NCBI GenBank assembly: GCA_900556785.1
Contig: USQK01000001.1
Location: forward strand, 1-64,000
Direction of reading: 5' to 3'
DNA: 64,000 bases
From: an uncultured Veillonella sp.
Lineage (GTDB): Bacteria; Bacillota; Negativicutes; Veillonellales; Veillonellaceae
Shown: in pieces, positions 46,601 through 55,615 of the stretch
Layout: every line of letters starts with the position of its first letter
Position numbering within the stretch: position 1 is the first letter of the stretch
The notes under the pieces: model-generated
Told to the model about the DNA's origin: nothing
Database searches by the model: none
What the model saw: only the letters and a program-made list of their open reading frames with translations
Translations under genes and position numbers: made by a program

Positions 46601-47124
46601 ATTGCTTGTATCCTAAGGTTTACCAAGATTACAATAAATTTGTAAAAGACTTTGGTGATGTATCTGTATTAGATACTCCAACATTCTTCTTTGGTATGAA
46701 ACGGGGCGAAGAAATTCAAGTAACCATTGAAAAAGGTAAAACACTGATTATCAAGATGAATGGTTTCTCTGAACCTGATGAAGATGGTAATCGCATCGTA
46801 TTGTTCGAGTTTAATGGTCAACCTCGTAGCATTAAGGTTCATGATAAACATGCTAAGACAACTGGTGTTGTTCGTCGCAAAGCGGATGAATCTAACCCTG
46901 GTGAAATTGGTGCTACATTGTCTGGTTCCGTTGTTAAGATCCTTATTAAGAATGGTCAATCTGTAACTAAAGGTGAACCATTGATCGTTACAGAAGCAAT
47001 GAAAATGGAAACAACAATTACAGCTCCTATCGACGGTATCGTAGAAGAAATCCTTGTACGTGAAGGTAGCCGTATCGAATCTGGTGACTGCTTGCTTCGT
47101 ATTGAAGATGCTTTAAAACGATAA
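43678..47124 (+). CDS. pyc: Pyruvate carboxylase
   Basis: A 1148-residue single-chain biotin enzyme that makes oxaloacetate from pyruvate, bicarbonate and ATP. Biotin carboxylase with ATP-grasp is at about 1-450 (KAVNGGGGRGMREV, FIEVNPRIQVEHTVTE), carboxyltransferase at about 530-800 (DTTWRDAHQSLFATR, the metal-site HLHTHEGSG), and the biotinyl domain at the C-terminus with biotin lysine K1109 in EAMKMETT. ATG at 43678 has TAGGAGG 7-8 nt upstream; an earlier TTG at 43654 has none. In a lactate fermenter it would feed the oxaloacetate-malate-succinate branch (inference). Confidence 0.97.
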   Translation: MRKIKSVLVANRGEIAIRVFRACNEMGIKTVAIYSKEDTLSLHRNQADEAYLVGEGKKPVDAYLDIEDIIRIAKEHDIDAIHPGYGFLSENEGFARRCEEEGIIFIGPKIKHLNMFGDKVNAREQAKLAKIPMIPGSDGALKDYAQLEEFADTHGFPLMIKAVNGGGGRGMREVHHKEDLRDAYDRAKSEAKAAFGDDDVYVEKLIVEPKHIEVQILGDEHGNVVHLHERDCSVQRRHQKVVEMAPAFALSLETRKAVCDAAVKIMKNVGYVNAGTVEFLVTADGSFYFIEVNPRIQVEHTVTEMITDIDIVHAQIRIAEGFSLHSPEVGIPEQDKIPCKGTAIQCRITTEDPKNNFMPDTGKILAYRSSGGFGIRLDSGNAFTGAVVTPYYDSLLVKATAFGPNNEETIRKMLRCLKEFRIRGVKTNIHFLINVLEHPEFQSGSYNVNFIEEHPELFELKPDRDRGTKLLRYIADVTINGYSGAGAQEVPDFEPIQMPSTLDVSPASGTKQKFDELGPDKFSKWLSEQKQVFFTDTTWRDAHQSLFATRLRTIDMARVAGHAAKGVPNLFSLECWGGATFDVSYRFLHEDPWERLRMFRREVPNTLLQMLLRGANAVGYTSYPDNVVRQFIQRAAANGIDVFRVFDSLNSLDNMHVAIDEVRAQNKIAEVALCYTGDILDGARTKYNLVYYVNMAKELEKAGANIIAIKDMAGLLKPQASYNLVSALKDAVSVPIHLHTHEGSGNSIYTYGRAVDAGVDVIDLAYSAFANGTSQPSMNSMYYALSGHERQPEMNIDYMEEMSHYFGSIRPYYKGVDKAEAYPNTEVYQHEMPGGQYSNLQQQAKMVGLGDRWTDIKKMYHQVNMMFGDIIKVTPSSKVVGDMTLYMVQNNLTEKDIYEKGDVLDFPQSVVEFFEGRLGTPYQGFPEKLQKIILKGARPITVRPGAVLPPTDFEHIRHELSEMGAQTTDEDISAYCLYPKVYQDYNKFVKDFGDVSVLDTPTFFFGMKRGEEIQVTIEKGKTLIIKMNGFSEPDEDGNRIVLFEFNGQPRSIKVHDKHAKTTGVVRRKADESNPGEIGATLSGSVVKILIKNGQSVTKGEPLIVTEAMKMETTITAPIDGIVEEILVREGSRIESGDCLLRIEDALKR

Positions 47125-47197
47125 GCTAACAATCATTTAAAATTTAAAATATTATTTCTCAAATATTTCATAAAATGAAAAATTGAAGAATAATGGA

Positions 47198-47229
47198 AGA
47201 ATCCCTAGGAAATCCTAGGGATTCTTTGT
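47198..47229 (+). terminator. Terminator after pyc
   Basis: A 13-bp near-continuous inverted repeat (47198-47210 with 47213-47225) around AA, ending in a T-rich stretch. Confidence 0.82.
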
Positions 47230-47322
47230 ATTTTCAAGGGTTTCATGGTACTATATAATATAGAGAAAATGGGCGTATTATGCGTTATTTTAGAATGATT
47301 AGTAGAAAAGGAGTAGTAACAG

Positions 47323-47814
47323 ATGAGATGTCCTTATTGCCAACACACAGACACGAAGGTAACAGACTCTAGAACGACTGATGAAGGTAATAGTATTCGC
47401 CGTCGCCGTGAATGTATCAATTGTGGCCGTCGCTTTACTACCTATGAAATTATAGAAGAAGTACCACTTATGGTATTGAAGAAAAATGGACGACGTGAAT
47501 TATTTGACCGCGGTAAGCTACTGAATGGGTTATTGCGCTCTTGTGATAAGCGTACAGTTCCTATGTCTGTGATGGAGCAAGTAGTTAATGATGTAGAGCG
47601 TGATATTCGGAATGAAATTAACCAAGAGGTTACAACTGATCGCATTGGTGAGCTCGTGTTACAACAACTGAAAGACATAGATCAAGTTGCATATGTTCGT
47701 TTTGCTAGTGTATATCGTAAGTTTGATAATATTGATAGCTTTATGGAAGAGTTAAAAGCTCTGAAGAAGTTAGACGCTAAAAAGCCGAAACGCAAACCTG
47801 TCGTAGAAGAATAA
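47323..47814 (+). CDS. nrdR: Transcriptional repressor NrdR
   Basis: A 163-residue regulator of ribonucleotide reductase genes. A zinc ribbon (C3, C6, C31, C34: MRCPYCQ to CINCGRRF) precedes an ATP-cone domain (VPLMVLKKNGRRELFDRGKL to VAYVRFASVYRKF). It senses ATP/dATP and binds NrdR boxes at nrd promoters; no nrd gene lies in this window. AAAGGAG precedes the ATG. It ends 60 bp before the dipeptidase gene. Confidence 0.97.
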   Translation: MRCPYCQHTDTKVTDSRTTDEGNSIRRRRECINCGRRFTTYEIIEEVPLMVLKKNGRRELFDRGKLLNGLLRSCDKRTVPMSVMEQVVNDVERDIRNEINQEVTTDRIGELVLQQLKDIDQVAYVRFASVYRKFDNIDSFMEELKALKKLDAKKPKRKPVVEE

Positions 47815-47874
47815 TTGATTCTGTATTACTGATTGGTTATACATGGTTTTGAAATTAGCAATGTGTGAGGCTTT

Positions 47875-48801
47875 ATGATAGATTTACATTGTGATACGAT
47901 GATGCAATTGCTAGATCATCCTGATAGTGGTGATTTATATCGCAATACTTGGAAAATAGATATAGAAAAATTACAAAAGGCTCATAGCAAGATACAAGAC
48001 TTTGCACTCTTTATTAATATGGGTGAGACGAATGACCCTTATGGCCGCTATGAAGAGATGCGTAATTTGTGTGTATCACAAATTCATCACTATGGAGAGC
48101 ACATACAACATGTGCTCTCTTATCAAGATGTAGAGTCTGTATATGAGACTGGTAAGATTGGAGCTCTCATGTCTATTGAAGAGGGCGGCGTACTAGGTGG
48201 TGATTTAGATAAACTTAAACAAGCTTATCAAGATGGGGTTCGACTTATTACGCTTACCTGGAATTACCCAAATGGACTGGGTGAGCCACATTGTGGTGAG
48301 CAGCATAAAAAATTAACATCAAAAGGCGTTGAATTTGTAGAGGCTATGCAAGATTTAGGGATAATCGTTGATTGTTCTCATCTAAATGATGCTGGTACTG
48401 AGCAACTAGGAGATATTTTAGATGTACCATTTGTAGCATCACACTCCAATGCACGTGAAGTTACAGCCCATACTAGAAATCTACCAGATAATTTGATTAA
48501 GCTTATTGCTAATAAGGGTGGTGTTATAGGCCTTAACTTTGCCCAATCTTTTTTAGGCACATCACCGATAAGTCGAATTGAAGATATCGTAAAGCATGGC
48601 TTATATCTCATCAATAAAGGCGGGGAGGATGTTGTGGCATTAGGAACCGATTTTGATGGTATTAAGCCGGATACAGAAATTAAAGACACTTCTGAAATGT
48701 ATCGATTATACGATGCATTTAAAGAAGCTGGTTTATCTGAGGAACAATGTGAAAAATTATTCTGGAAAAATGCAGATAGACTGTTAAAGGAGATTTTATA
48801 A
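47875..48801 (+). CDS. Membrane-dipeptidase family (M19) protein
   Basis: A 308-residue zinc dipeptidase of the renal dipeptidase family. Metal-site segments are MIDLHCDTM (His-x-Asp), SIEEGGVLGG (bridging Glu), VDCSHLND, VASHSNAREVTAHTRNLPD and LGTDFDGI. It lacks a signal peptide, so it is probably cytoplasmic. Its stop overlaps the gmhA start by one base (TAATG), so it is coupled to the heptose operon although no direct biochemical link is known. Confidence 0.92.
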   Translation: MIDLHCDTMMQLLDHPDSGDLYRNTWKIDIEKLQKAHSKIQDFALFINMGETNDPYGRYEEMRNLCVSQIHHYGEHIQHVLSYQDVESVYETGKIGALMSIEEGGVLGGDLDKLKQAYQDGVRLITLTWNYPNGLGEPHCGEQHKKLTSKGVEFVEAMQDLGIIVDCSHLNDAGTEQLGDILDVPFVASHSNAREVTAHTRNLPDNLIKLIANKGGVIGLNFAQSFLGTSPISRIEDIVKHGLYLINKGGEDVVALGTDFDGIKPDTEIKDTSEMYRLYDAFKEAGLSEEQCEKLFWKNADRLLKEIL

Positions 48802-49370
48802 TGACTGATTTAAATCCAATCATTGCAGATCGTTTTACCGAGCATTTGGAAGTCTTTGGCAAGACAATGGAGCATATGGATACCATTCAAGAGATTGCAT
48901 ATCGCTGTAAGGCGGCTTTAGAGAATGGCAATAAAATTTTGTTCTGTGGGAATGGTGGTTCTGCTGCTGATTCCCAACATTTAGCAGCTGAATTGATTTG
49001 TCGCTTTAAAAAGGAACGACGCTCTCTTGCAGGTATTGCATTGACTACTGATACATCTGCATTAACAGCTATTGCAAATGATTATGATTTTGAATCTGTT
49101 TTTGCACGTCAAGTAGAGGGTTTAGGCCGTACAGGTGACGTTCTCATTGGGATTTCTACATCTGGGAACTCCAAGAATGTTGTAAAAGCCGCAGAAATGG
49201 CCCGTTCTATTGGCATGCACACCATAGCTTTCACAGGTGAAGGCGGTGGAAAACTAGCTGAATTATGTGATATTACATTAGCTATTCCAAGCAATGTGAC
49301 AGCTCGTATTCAAGAAATGCACATTCTGGCAGGTCATATAATGTGCGAAATCATTGAAGAAGATTATTAA
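48801..49370 (+). CDS. gmhA: Sedoheptulose-7-phosphate isomerase
   Basis: A 189-residue SIS-domain enzyme that makes D-glycero-D-manno-heptose 7-phosphate, the first step of ADP-heptose synthesis. It shows CGNGGSAADSQHLAAELI (about 49-66), GISTSGNSKNVVKAAE and the C-terminal HILAGHIMCEIIE. It is the first committed LPS gene of a run that continues with hldE, hldD and gmhB. Confidence 0.96.
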   Translation: MTDLNPIIADRFTEHLEVFGKTMEHMDTIQEIAYRCKAALENGNKILFCGNGGSAADSQHLAAELICRFKKERRSLAGIALTTDTSALTAIANDYDFESVFARQVEGLGRTGDVLIGISTSGNSKNVVKAAEMARSIGMHTIAFTGEGGGKLAELCDITLAIPSNVTARIQEMHILAGHIMCEIIEEDY

Positions 49371-49466
49371 CCGTTACGGTCATATTTATAAATAGATACA
49401 TGTTTAAAACCCAGTTTTTTAGATAACTCGTTATACATGTATATTGTGGTAAGGAATAGGTGGATT

Positions 49467-50945
49467 ATGATAAATGCTACCATTAATCAATTTTTGACAA
49501 AACAACTACCCAATCTAAAGATTGCCGTTATAGGTGATGTGATGGTAGATCGTTATGTTTTTGGTGATGTAAGTCGTATTTCTCCGGAAGCACCGGTTCC
49601 TGTAAACCGCGTGGCAAAGATGAAAGAAGTGCTTGGTGGCGCTGGTAATGTTGCGTCAAACTTATCAAATTTAGATTGCACAGTATATCTTGGTGCTATT
49701 GCTGGTAATGATGACCATGGTCGTTTATTACAACAATTGCTAAAGGCTGATAAGATTGATACAACAGGTTTATTAACGAGTGATGATCGTTCTACCATTA
49801 CTAAAATGCGTATCTTAGGGGATCGCCAACAGATGATGCGCCTTGATTTTGAAACGATTACAGATTTAACAAGTGAGGAAGAGGAACGACTGTCTGCTTG
49901 GCTAGAAAATCTATGTAAGACTGGTATCGATGGTATTGTTGTATCTGACTATGGCAAAGGCGTTTGTACACCAACATTGCTTAAAAAAATCTTTAGTTTA
50001 GCTAAGGCGTATGGCGTACAAACCATTGTTGATCCTAAAGGTTCAGACTGGTCTAAATATAATGGTGCAACCTGCATTACACCGAATGTAAAAGAACTAG
50101 GTGAATGTGTAGGTCATAAGTTAGCTAATGATGATGCCACCATCGTAGAGGCAGCTAAGTCAGTACTGGCTAATGTTGATTTAGAATATATTGTAGCTAC
50201 ACGGTCAGCAAAAGGGATTACTGTTATTGCAAAGGATGGACGCACATGGCATAATCCGGCTACACAACAAGAGGTATTCGATGTAAGTGGTGCAGGTGAT
50301 ACGGTTGTATCTATGATGATGACATGCCTTGCTAGCGGTCTATCTATGCGTTTGGCATTACATATCGCAAATGGTGCTGCTGGCATTGTCGTATCTAAGG
50401 TGGGCACATATCCAATCCACCGATCTGAACTATTGGATTTATGGCATTCTTATAAGCATAGTGTTCAATCTAAACCTTTATATACAAAAGAAGAGATGAA
50501 GCAACTTATTGCACAATGGCAAAACAAAGGTGAAACTGTTGTGTTTACTAATGGTTGTTTTGATATTCTTCATCGCGGACATATTACGTATTTACAAGAG
50601 GCGGCTCAGTTAGGCGACCATCTAATTATTGGATTAAATTCCGATGATTCTGTTAGACGCCTAAAAGGGGAAACGCGTCCCATCGTACGTGAAGAGGATA
50701 GAGCAGCATTATTAAGTGCATTGCGTTGTATCGATGGTGTGGTGTTATTCGAAGAGGATACACCAGCTGAACTATTAGCTTATTTACGTCCTAATACGCT
50801 TGTTAAGGGCGGCGATTATAAGATAGAAGACATTATTGGACGTGAGTCCGTAGATCATGTAGAGGTGCTTTCATTTAAAGAAGGTTATTCTACATCAGAT
50901 ATTGTAGGGAAAATAGCTACTATGGCTAAGGAGGGTAAATTATGA
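49467..50945 (+). CDS. hldE: Bifunctional heptose-7-P kinase / heptose-1-P adenylyltransferase
   Basis: A 492-residue two-domain enzyme. Residues 1-320 form a PfkB-type kinase (GDVMVDRYVFGDVSRISPEA, VSDYGKGVCT, DVSGAGDTVVS). Residues about 345-492 form a nucleotidyltransferase (FTNGCFDILHRGHITYL with the HxGH motif, and SYSTSDIVGKI-like GYSTSDIVGKI at the end). It phosphorylates at C1 and then adenylylates after GmhB has removed the 7-phosphate. ATG at 49467 follows AGGTGG; the in-frame ATG at 49437 has no such site. It overlaps hldD by 4 nt. Confidence 0.97.
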   Translation: MINATINQFLTKQLPNLKIAVIGDVMVDRYVFGDVSRISPEAPVPVNRVAKMKEVLGGAGNVASNLSNLDCTVYLGAIAGNDDHGRLLQQLLKADKIDTTGLLTSDDRSTITKMRILGDRQQMMRLDFETITDLTSEEEERLSAWLENLCKTGIDGIVVSDYGKGVCTPTLLKKIFSLAKAYGVQTIVDPKGSDWSKYNGATCITPNVKELGECVGHKLANDDATIVEAAKSVLANVDLEYIVATRSAKGITVIAKDGRTWHNPATQQEVFDVSGAGDTVVSMMMTCLASGLSMRLALHIANGAAGIVVSKVGTYPIHRSELLDLWHSYKHSVQSKPLYTKEEMKQLIAQWQNKGETVVFTNGCFDILHRGHITYLQEAAQLGDHLIIGLNSDDSVRRLKGETRPIVREEDRAALLSALRCIDGVVLFEEDTPAELLAYLRPNTLVKGGDYKIEDIIGRESVDHVEVLSFKEGYSTSDIVGKIATMAKEGKL

Positions 50946-51907
50946 TTATCGTAACAGGCGGTGCTGGTTTTATTGGCAGTAATATTGTGAAAGCGTTAAA
51001 TGACCGCGGTCGTACAGATATTCTTATTGTTGATGACCTTACAGATGGTCGTAAAATCCGAAATATTCAAAATCTAGAATTCTTAGATTATATCGATTGT
51101 GAAGATTTTGATTGTGCTATTGCTGATGGTACATTTAATGTAGGTCCTATTGAAGTAGTATTCCATGAAGGTGCTTGTGCTGACACAATGGAATATAACG
51201 GCAAATATATGATGAAGAACAACTATGAAGGTTCTAAAAATCTATTCCATTATTGCCAAGACCGTCGTATTCCATTCATCTATGCATCCTCTGCATCTAC
51301 TTATGGCAATGGTACTAATGGTTTCGTAGAAAAACCAGAAGCCGAAGAAGCTCTAAATCCATATGCGTATTCTAAATTGTTATTCGACCGTTATGTGCGT
51401 AAATATGAAGGTGAGTATACAGCGCAAGTTGTAGGCTTACGTTACTTCAATGTATATGGCCCTAATGAAGCTCATAAAGATAAAATGGCTTCCTTAGTTC
51501 GCCAAATGTTCTACAAAAATAAAGAAACTGGTATTATCAATCTATTTGAAGGTACAGATGGCTATGAAGATGGTGGTCAAACACGTGACTTTATCTATGT
51601 TAAAGACGTAGTTAATGTAAACTTCTATTTCTGGGAACACCCTGAAATTTCTGGTACTTTCAACTGTGGTACAGGTAATGCTCATAGCTTTAACCAATTT
51701 ATGCAAGCTGTTATCGACTATAATGGCAAAGGCAAAATTGAATACATTCCGTTCCCAGAGGTATTAAAAGGCAAATATCAAAGCTTTACAGAGGCTGATA
51801 CGACTAAATTATTGGCTGCTGGTTATGATAAAGGGTTCCATAAAATGGAAGATGCTGTTAAAGAATATTGTGAACTACTCGATAATAACGAAGGATATTT
51901 ACGTTAA
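50942..51907 (+). CDS. hldD: ADP-L-glycero-D-manno-heptose 6-epimerase
   Basis: A 321-residue extended SDR enzyme that converts ADP-D,D-heptose to the L,D epimer used in LPS inner core. It shows NAD(P)-binding TGGAGFIGSNIVKAL at the start, the catalytic region YASSASTYGNGTNGF and YAYSKLLFDRYV, and the ring-binding ARG-like segment QTRDFIYVKDVV. It overlaps hldE by 4 nt (ATGA) and gmhB by 1 nt (TAATG). Confidence 0.96.
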   Translation: MIIVTGGAGFIGSNIVKALNDRGRTDILIVDDLTDGRKIRNIQNLEFLDYIDCEDFDCAIADGTFNVGPIEVVFHEGACADTMEYNGKYMMKNNYEGSKNLFHYCQDRRIPFIYASSASTYGNGTNGFVEKPEAEEALNPYAYSKLLFDRYVRKYEGEYTAQVVGLRYFNVYGPNEAHKDKMASLVRQMFYKNKETGIINLFEGTDGYEDGGQTRDFIYVKDVVNVNFYFWEHPEISGTFNCGTGNAHSFNQFMQAVIDYNGKGKIEYIPFPEVLKGKYQSFTEADTTKLLAAGYDKGFHKMEDAVKEYCELLDNNEGYLR

Positions 51908-52401
51908 TGCGCAAGGTATTATTTTTAGATCGCGATGGTGTTATCAATAAAGATGTTAGCTATTTATATAAAATCAGCGATTTAGAATGGGTGGATGGAG
52001 CTAAAGAAGCACTAGCTTATGCGTATAGTAAAGGGTATGACCTCATTGTAGTGACAAATCAAAGTGGTGTAGCTAGAGGTTATTATAAGGAATCTGATGT
52101 TCAGATTTTACATGATCACATGGCTCATGAACTAGATCGTAGTGGGGCACCAATTTTACATTTTTATTATTGCCCTCACCATAAAGAAGGCTCTGTACCT
52201 ATTTATGCCGTCGATTGTGAATGTAGAAAGCCAAAGCCTGGTATGATTAATCAAGCTATTAAGGATTATGATGTAGACCCTAAAAGTAGTTTCCTTATTG
52301 GCGATAGTCAGCGCGATGTTGATGCAGCAGAAGCGGCTGGTGTAAAAGGCTATCTATTTACAGGTACAAATTTGTTAGATTTTATTAAGACCATTATTTA
52401 G
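51907..52401 (+). CDS. gmhB: Heptose 1,7-bisphosphate 7-phosphatase
   Basis: A 164-residue HAD phosphatase. Motif I is LDRDGVINKDVSYL, motif II VTNQSGVARGYY, the zinc-binding loop CPHHKEGSVPIYAVDCECRK, and motif III/IV GDSQRDVDAAEAAG. It removes the C7 phosphate between the two HldE reactions. The start codon overlaps the hldD stop. Confidence 0.95.
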   Translation: MRKVLFLDRDGVINKDVSYLYKISDLEWVDGAKEALAYAYSKGYDLIVVTNQSGVARGYYKESDVQILHDHMAHELDRSGAPILHFYYCPHHKEGSVPIYAVDCECRKPKPGMINQAIKDYDVDPKSSFLIGDSQRDVDAAEAAGVKGYLFTGTNLLDFIKTII

Positions 52402-52497
52402 TTAATTATTACCATTACTTTGTTTTACTTTTAACTTATGTCTGTTTTAAGGTGAGATAACGTTGTTTAGGTGTGGTGTTATACTTTGGGAGGCTAT

Positions 52498-53517
52498 ATG
52501 AAAGATTACAAGAATATACTCATCATTAAGATGAGTTCTTTAGGTGATGTAATTCATGCATTGCCTACCTTGTATGCAGTGCGTAAAAATTGGCCTAATG
52601 CGCATATCACATGGGCTATTCATGAACAATTTGAGAGCCTCCTGCCAGGTAAACCATGGGTAGATGATGTCATCATTATCGACAAGAAACAACTTAAAAA
52701 GCCTGCTTATTTATGGCAGTTACGTAAGGATTTACATAGCCGTCATTTTGATATGACTTTAGACCTTCAATGTATTGCAAAGAGCGCCATTGTATCATTA
52801 TTATCTGGTGCGCCTGAAAAATATGGCTACTGGGAGCTTCGTGAAGGCAGTAATTTAGTTAATAAAGCACTTGTTGGTGAACATAAATACGATCATGTTA
52901 TTGAACGATACCTCGATACTGTACGTGCTCTTGGAGGCGATGTAGAAGGCGTAGAGTTTCCTATGCCTGCATATGTGGAGGCGGAGAAGTCCGTTAAGCA
53001 TAAGTTACAATCTCATGGTGTAGAAGATGAATATGTAGTAGTTGTACCAGGTGCTCGTTGGATTGTTAAGGAGTGGCCACTTCTTAACTTTGGCGAGCTA
53101 TGTATCCACTTATGTGAATCTGGTAAAAAAGTTGTTATTGCTGGTGCTCCAGATGATGCAGAAAAAGGAGCTTTCATAGAAAACTATGTAAAAAATAAGA
53201 ATCTCATCAACCTAGTGGGATCTACATCCATGCCAGAGCTAATTGAGTTGATTCGGCACTGTGAAATTTTCATCAGTGCTGATACGGGTCCTTTGCATAT
53301 TGCTAATGCTCTAAAGCGGCCTTTGATTGCATTATTTGGAACCACATCTCCAAAGCGAACTGGTCCATATGGAGGGAGTCATGTACATCTTATTATTTCA
53401 CCTACATCAAAGGCTACACCTGAACAGCCATTAGTAGATGATCCTGATTGTATGGCTCAAATTCCTGTAGATGCTGTGTGGTCTGTATATGAGCAAGTAA
53501 TTGGAAAGGAACTATAA
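52498..53517 (+). CDS. waaC: Heptosyltransferase, family GT9 (WaaC-like)
   Basis: A 339-residue GT-B glycosyltransferase. The N-terminus IIKMSSLGDVIHALPTLYAV closely follows the heptosyltransferase I signature. Also seen are the acceptor-side WAIHEQFESLLPG, VPGARWIVKEWP and the ADP-heptose-site SADTGPLHIANAL. It would add the first heptose to Kdo of lipid A. ATG at 52498 follows TGGGAGG, and the in-frame ATG at 52471 has no site. A 96-bp gap after gmhB shows no terminator. It overlaps the next transferase gene by 1 nt. Confidence 0.85.
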   Translation: MKDYKNILIIKMSSLGDVIHALPTLYAVRKNWPNAHITWAIHEQFESLLPGKPWVDDVIIIDKKQLKKPAYLWQLRKDLHSRHFDMTLDLQCIAKSAIVSLLSGAPEKYGYWELREGSNLVNKALVGEHKYDHVIERYLDTVRALGGDVEGVEFPMPAYVEAEKSVKHKLQSHGVEDEYVVVVPGARWIVKEWPLLNFGELCIHLCESGKKVVIAGAPDDAEKGAFIENYVKNKNLINLVGSTSMPELIELIRHCEIFISADTGPLHIANALKRPLIALFGTTSPKRTGPYGGSHVHLIISPTSKATPEQPLVDDPDCMAQIPVDAVWSVYEQVIGKEL

Positions 53518-54557
53518 TGGAACTTGATTATAAACGCATTGTGGTCACCTTTCTCATGCACTTAGGTGATGTTATTTTAACGACTCCATTCCTAGAGGTG
53601 CTACGTAAAGCTGCTCCACATAGCCATATTACATATGTAATAGATGAGAAATTACAACAAGTAATGCAGTATAATCCGAATATTGATGAACTTATCGTTG
53701 TAGATAAAAAAGGGCGTCATAATAGTATTTCTGGGCTTAATGAGATAGCTCGTGAGATTAATAAAAAGGGGAAACCTGATATTGTTATCAATTTACATCC
53801 CAATGAACGCACATCTTATTTAGCCTGGAAAATACATGCCCCTATTACAACGGGTATGAGCCATTTCTTATTTAGACCGTTTATGACAAAGTATACCCGT
53901 CTAGATCGTAAAACTCGTCATGCTGCAGATATGTACATCAATGTACTAGAACAATTAGGTGTAACGGATATTTCTAACTCTGGTTTACATATTGAAACTT
54001 GTGAGGCATGGCGCCGTGAGGCTCAGGAATTCTATGCTAGTCATGGTTTAACAGATGGTGATACGCTCATAGGTTTTAATATTGGTAGTGCAGTTCCTGA
54101 GAAGCGTTGGCCTGCTGAACGATTTGCCCATGTAGCCGATCATTTTGGTCATTTAGGGTATAAGACGGTATTCTTTGGCGGCCCTATGGATCTTGAAATG
54201 GTGAAACCTGTAGTAGAACAAATGGAAACGAAACCGATTGTGGCTACTGGAAAATTCCAGTTAGGTCCTTTAGCTGCAGCCATGAGCCGCTGTAATCTAT
54301 TGATTACAAATGACTCTGGTCCTATGCATGTAGGAATCAGCCAAAAGGTGCCAATTGTGGCGCTTTACGGTCCATCAAATCCATTCTTTTATGGTCCATA
54401 TCAAGCTCATGCTATCGTTCTGGAAACGATGGATTCATACGAGATTGGTAAAAGCATGAAAAAAATTATTAAAGAAGGAAATTATAAAGGTTTGTCCGTA
54501 ATTTCTGAAGAACAGGTCATTAAAGCAGTGGAAACGTTGCTTTCAGAATCGAAATAA
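53517..54557 (+). CDS. Glycosyltransferase family 9 protein (heptosyltransferase-like)
   Basis: A 346-residue GT9 enzyme distinct from its neighbour (MHLGDVILTTPFLEVLRKAA, FNIGSAVPEKRWPAERFAHV, TNDSGPMHVGISQ). It probably adds a second core heptose, as WaaF/WaaQ do, but position and donor are inferred from family and context only. It is translationally coupled to the previous gene (TAATG) and 4 bp from the exonuclease gene. Confidence 0.85.
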   Translation: MELDYKRIVVTFLMHLGDVILTTPFLEVLRKAAPHSHITYVIDEKLQQVMQYNPNIDELIVVDKKGRHNSISGLNEIAREINKKGKPDIVINLHPNERTSYLAWKIHAPITTGMSHFLFRPFMTKYTRLDRKTRHAADMYINVLEQLGVTDISNSGLHIETCEAWRREAQEFYASHGLTDGDTLIGFNIGSAVPEKRWPAERFAHVADHFGHLGYKTVFFGGPMDLEMVKPVVEQMETKPIVATGKFQLGPLAAAMSRCNLLITNDSGPMHVGISQKVPIVALYGPSNPFFYGPYQAHAIVLETMDSYEIGKSMKKIIKEGNYKGLSVISEEQVIKAVETLLSESK

Positions 54558-54561
54558 ACAT

Positions 54562-55545
54562 ATGAACTATATTGTATTTGATTTAGAGTGGAATCAACCC
54601 TATAGCAATGACATTAGCTTTATGAAGCGCACAAAAATGCCACTAACTGGGGAAATCATTCAAATCGGAGCGGTAAAACTGAATGAAAAGATGGACATTG
54701 TAGATCATTTTACAATGTTCATCAAACCACAATACCTGCCACGGATGCATAAACATGTCCGTGAATTGACAGGTATTACATCACGAGAACTCGATCATGG
54801 TGTGCCCTTTAAGACGGCTATGCAGTACTTTCAAAATTGGTGTGGTGATGAGTATATGTTGTTATCTTGGGGGTCTGATGATATTCTCATATTGCGTGAA
54901 AATCTAATGCTTCATAGGATGAAAGCTTTATCTTATGATCAATGGGTAGATGCACAGATGATTTATGCTTATCAGCGGTATGGTACGAGTCAACAGTATT
55001 CTGTGGCTCATGCTATGGAGGACCTAAATATATCTACGGAGCATTTATCTGCTCATAATGCATTACATGATGCTGTATTTACGGCTCATATATGTCAAAA
55101 GCTAGATATACCACAAGGTTTTTTACATTATGATCTAATTCGAAAGGAAAGTAGTAATCCTTTCTTATATCCACCAATTTTAACGTTCTTTATGTATGAG
55201 AACTTTCCTGAAAAGAAGCGCATTGTTCATGATAGAAGGGTTCGATTATCATTCTGCCCGTATTGTCAGACCCGCTTGGAAATGACGCGACCAGAACGAT
55301 TGCAAGGTGATAAGCATCTCGCTATAGGCGTTTGTCCTAAACATGGCGATTTTGCAGTGCAACTTAAAGTTGGAAAATATACGATTAAGTCCGGTAGTAC
55401 TAAATTCTACGTTACAAAGGTATTAACGCATTGTACGGACGAAATTCGTTCTCTATATACTCAGAAGTCTGAAATTAATCGAGAGAAAGAGCGAAAATAT
55501 TTGGAATTTCGCCGGGCGGAACTTGAAAAGGACCGCCAAAAATAA
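54562..55545 (+). CDS. DEDDh 3'-5' exonuclease with C-terminal zinc ribbon
   Basis: A 327-residue protein. The exonuclease fold covers residues 1-180: FDLEWNQP (Asp and Glu), VRELTGITSREL, and HNALHDAVFTAHI (His and last Asp). This resembles the KapD/ERI-1-like branch. Residues about 230-285 carry C-x2-C (CPYCQTRLE) and C-x2-H (CPKHGDF), a probable zinc site, and a basic helical tail follows. The nucleic-acid substrate is unknown. Its place right behind the LPS operon is probably transcriptional convenience. Confidence 0.85.
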   Translation: MNYIVFDLEWNQPYSNDISFMKRTKMPLTGEIIQIGAVKLNEKMDIVDHFTMFIKPQYLPRMHKHVRELTGITSRELDHGVPFKTAMQYFQNWCGDEYMLLSWGSDDILILRENLMLHRMKALSYDQWVDAQMIYAYQRYGTSQQYSVAHAMEDLNISTEHLSAHNALHDAVFTAHICQKLDIPQGFLHYDLIRKESSNPFLYPPILTFFMYENFPEKKRIVHDRRVRLSFCPYCQTRLEMTRPERLQGDKHLAIGVCPKHGDFAVQLKVGKYTIKSGSTKFYVTKVLTHCTDEIRSLYTQKSEINREKERKYLEFRRAELEKDRQK

Positions 55546-55615
55546 TTTTATTAATTCCTGTTCACATCTATAGTTTTTTAATTATTAGCTTGTGAGCATT
55601 TAGAAAGGATAGATT

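Noticed and set aside
49369..49380. Short palindrome ACCGTTACGGT after gmhA
   Set aside because: Five-base arms without a T-run or promoter context are within chance expectation.
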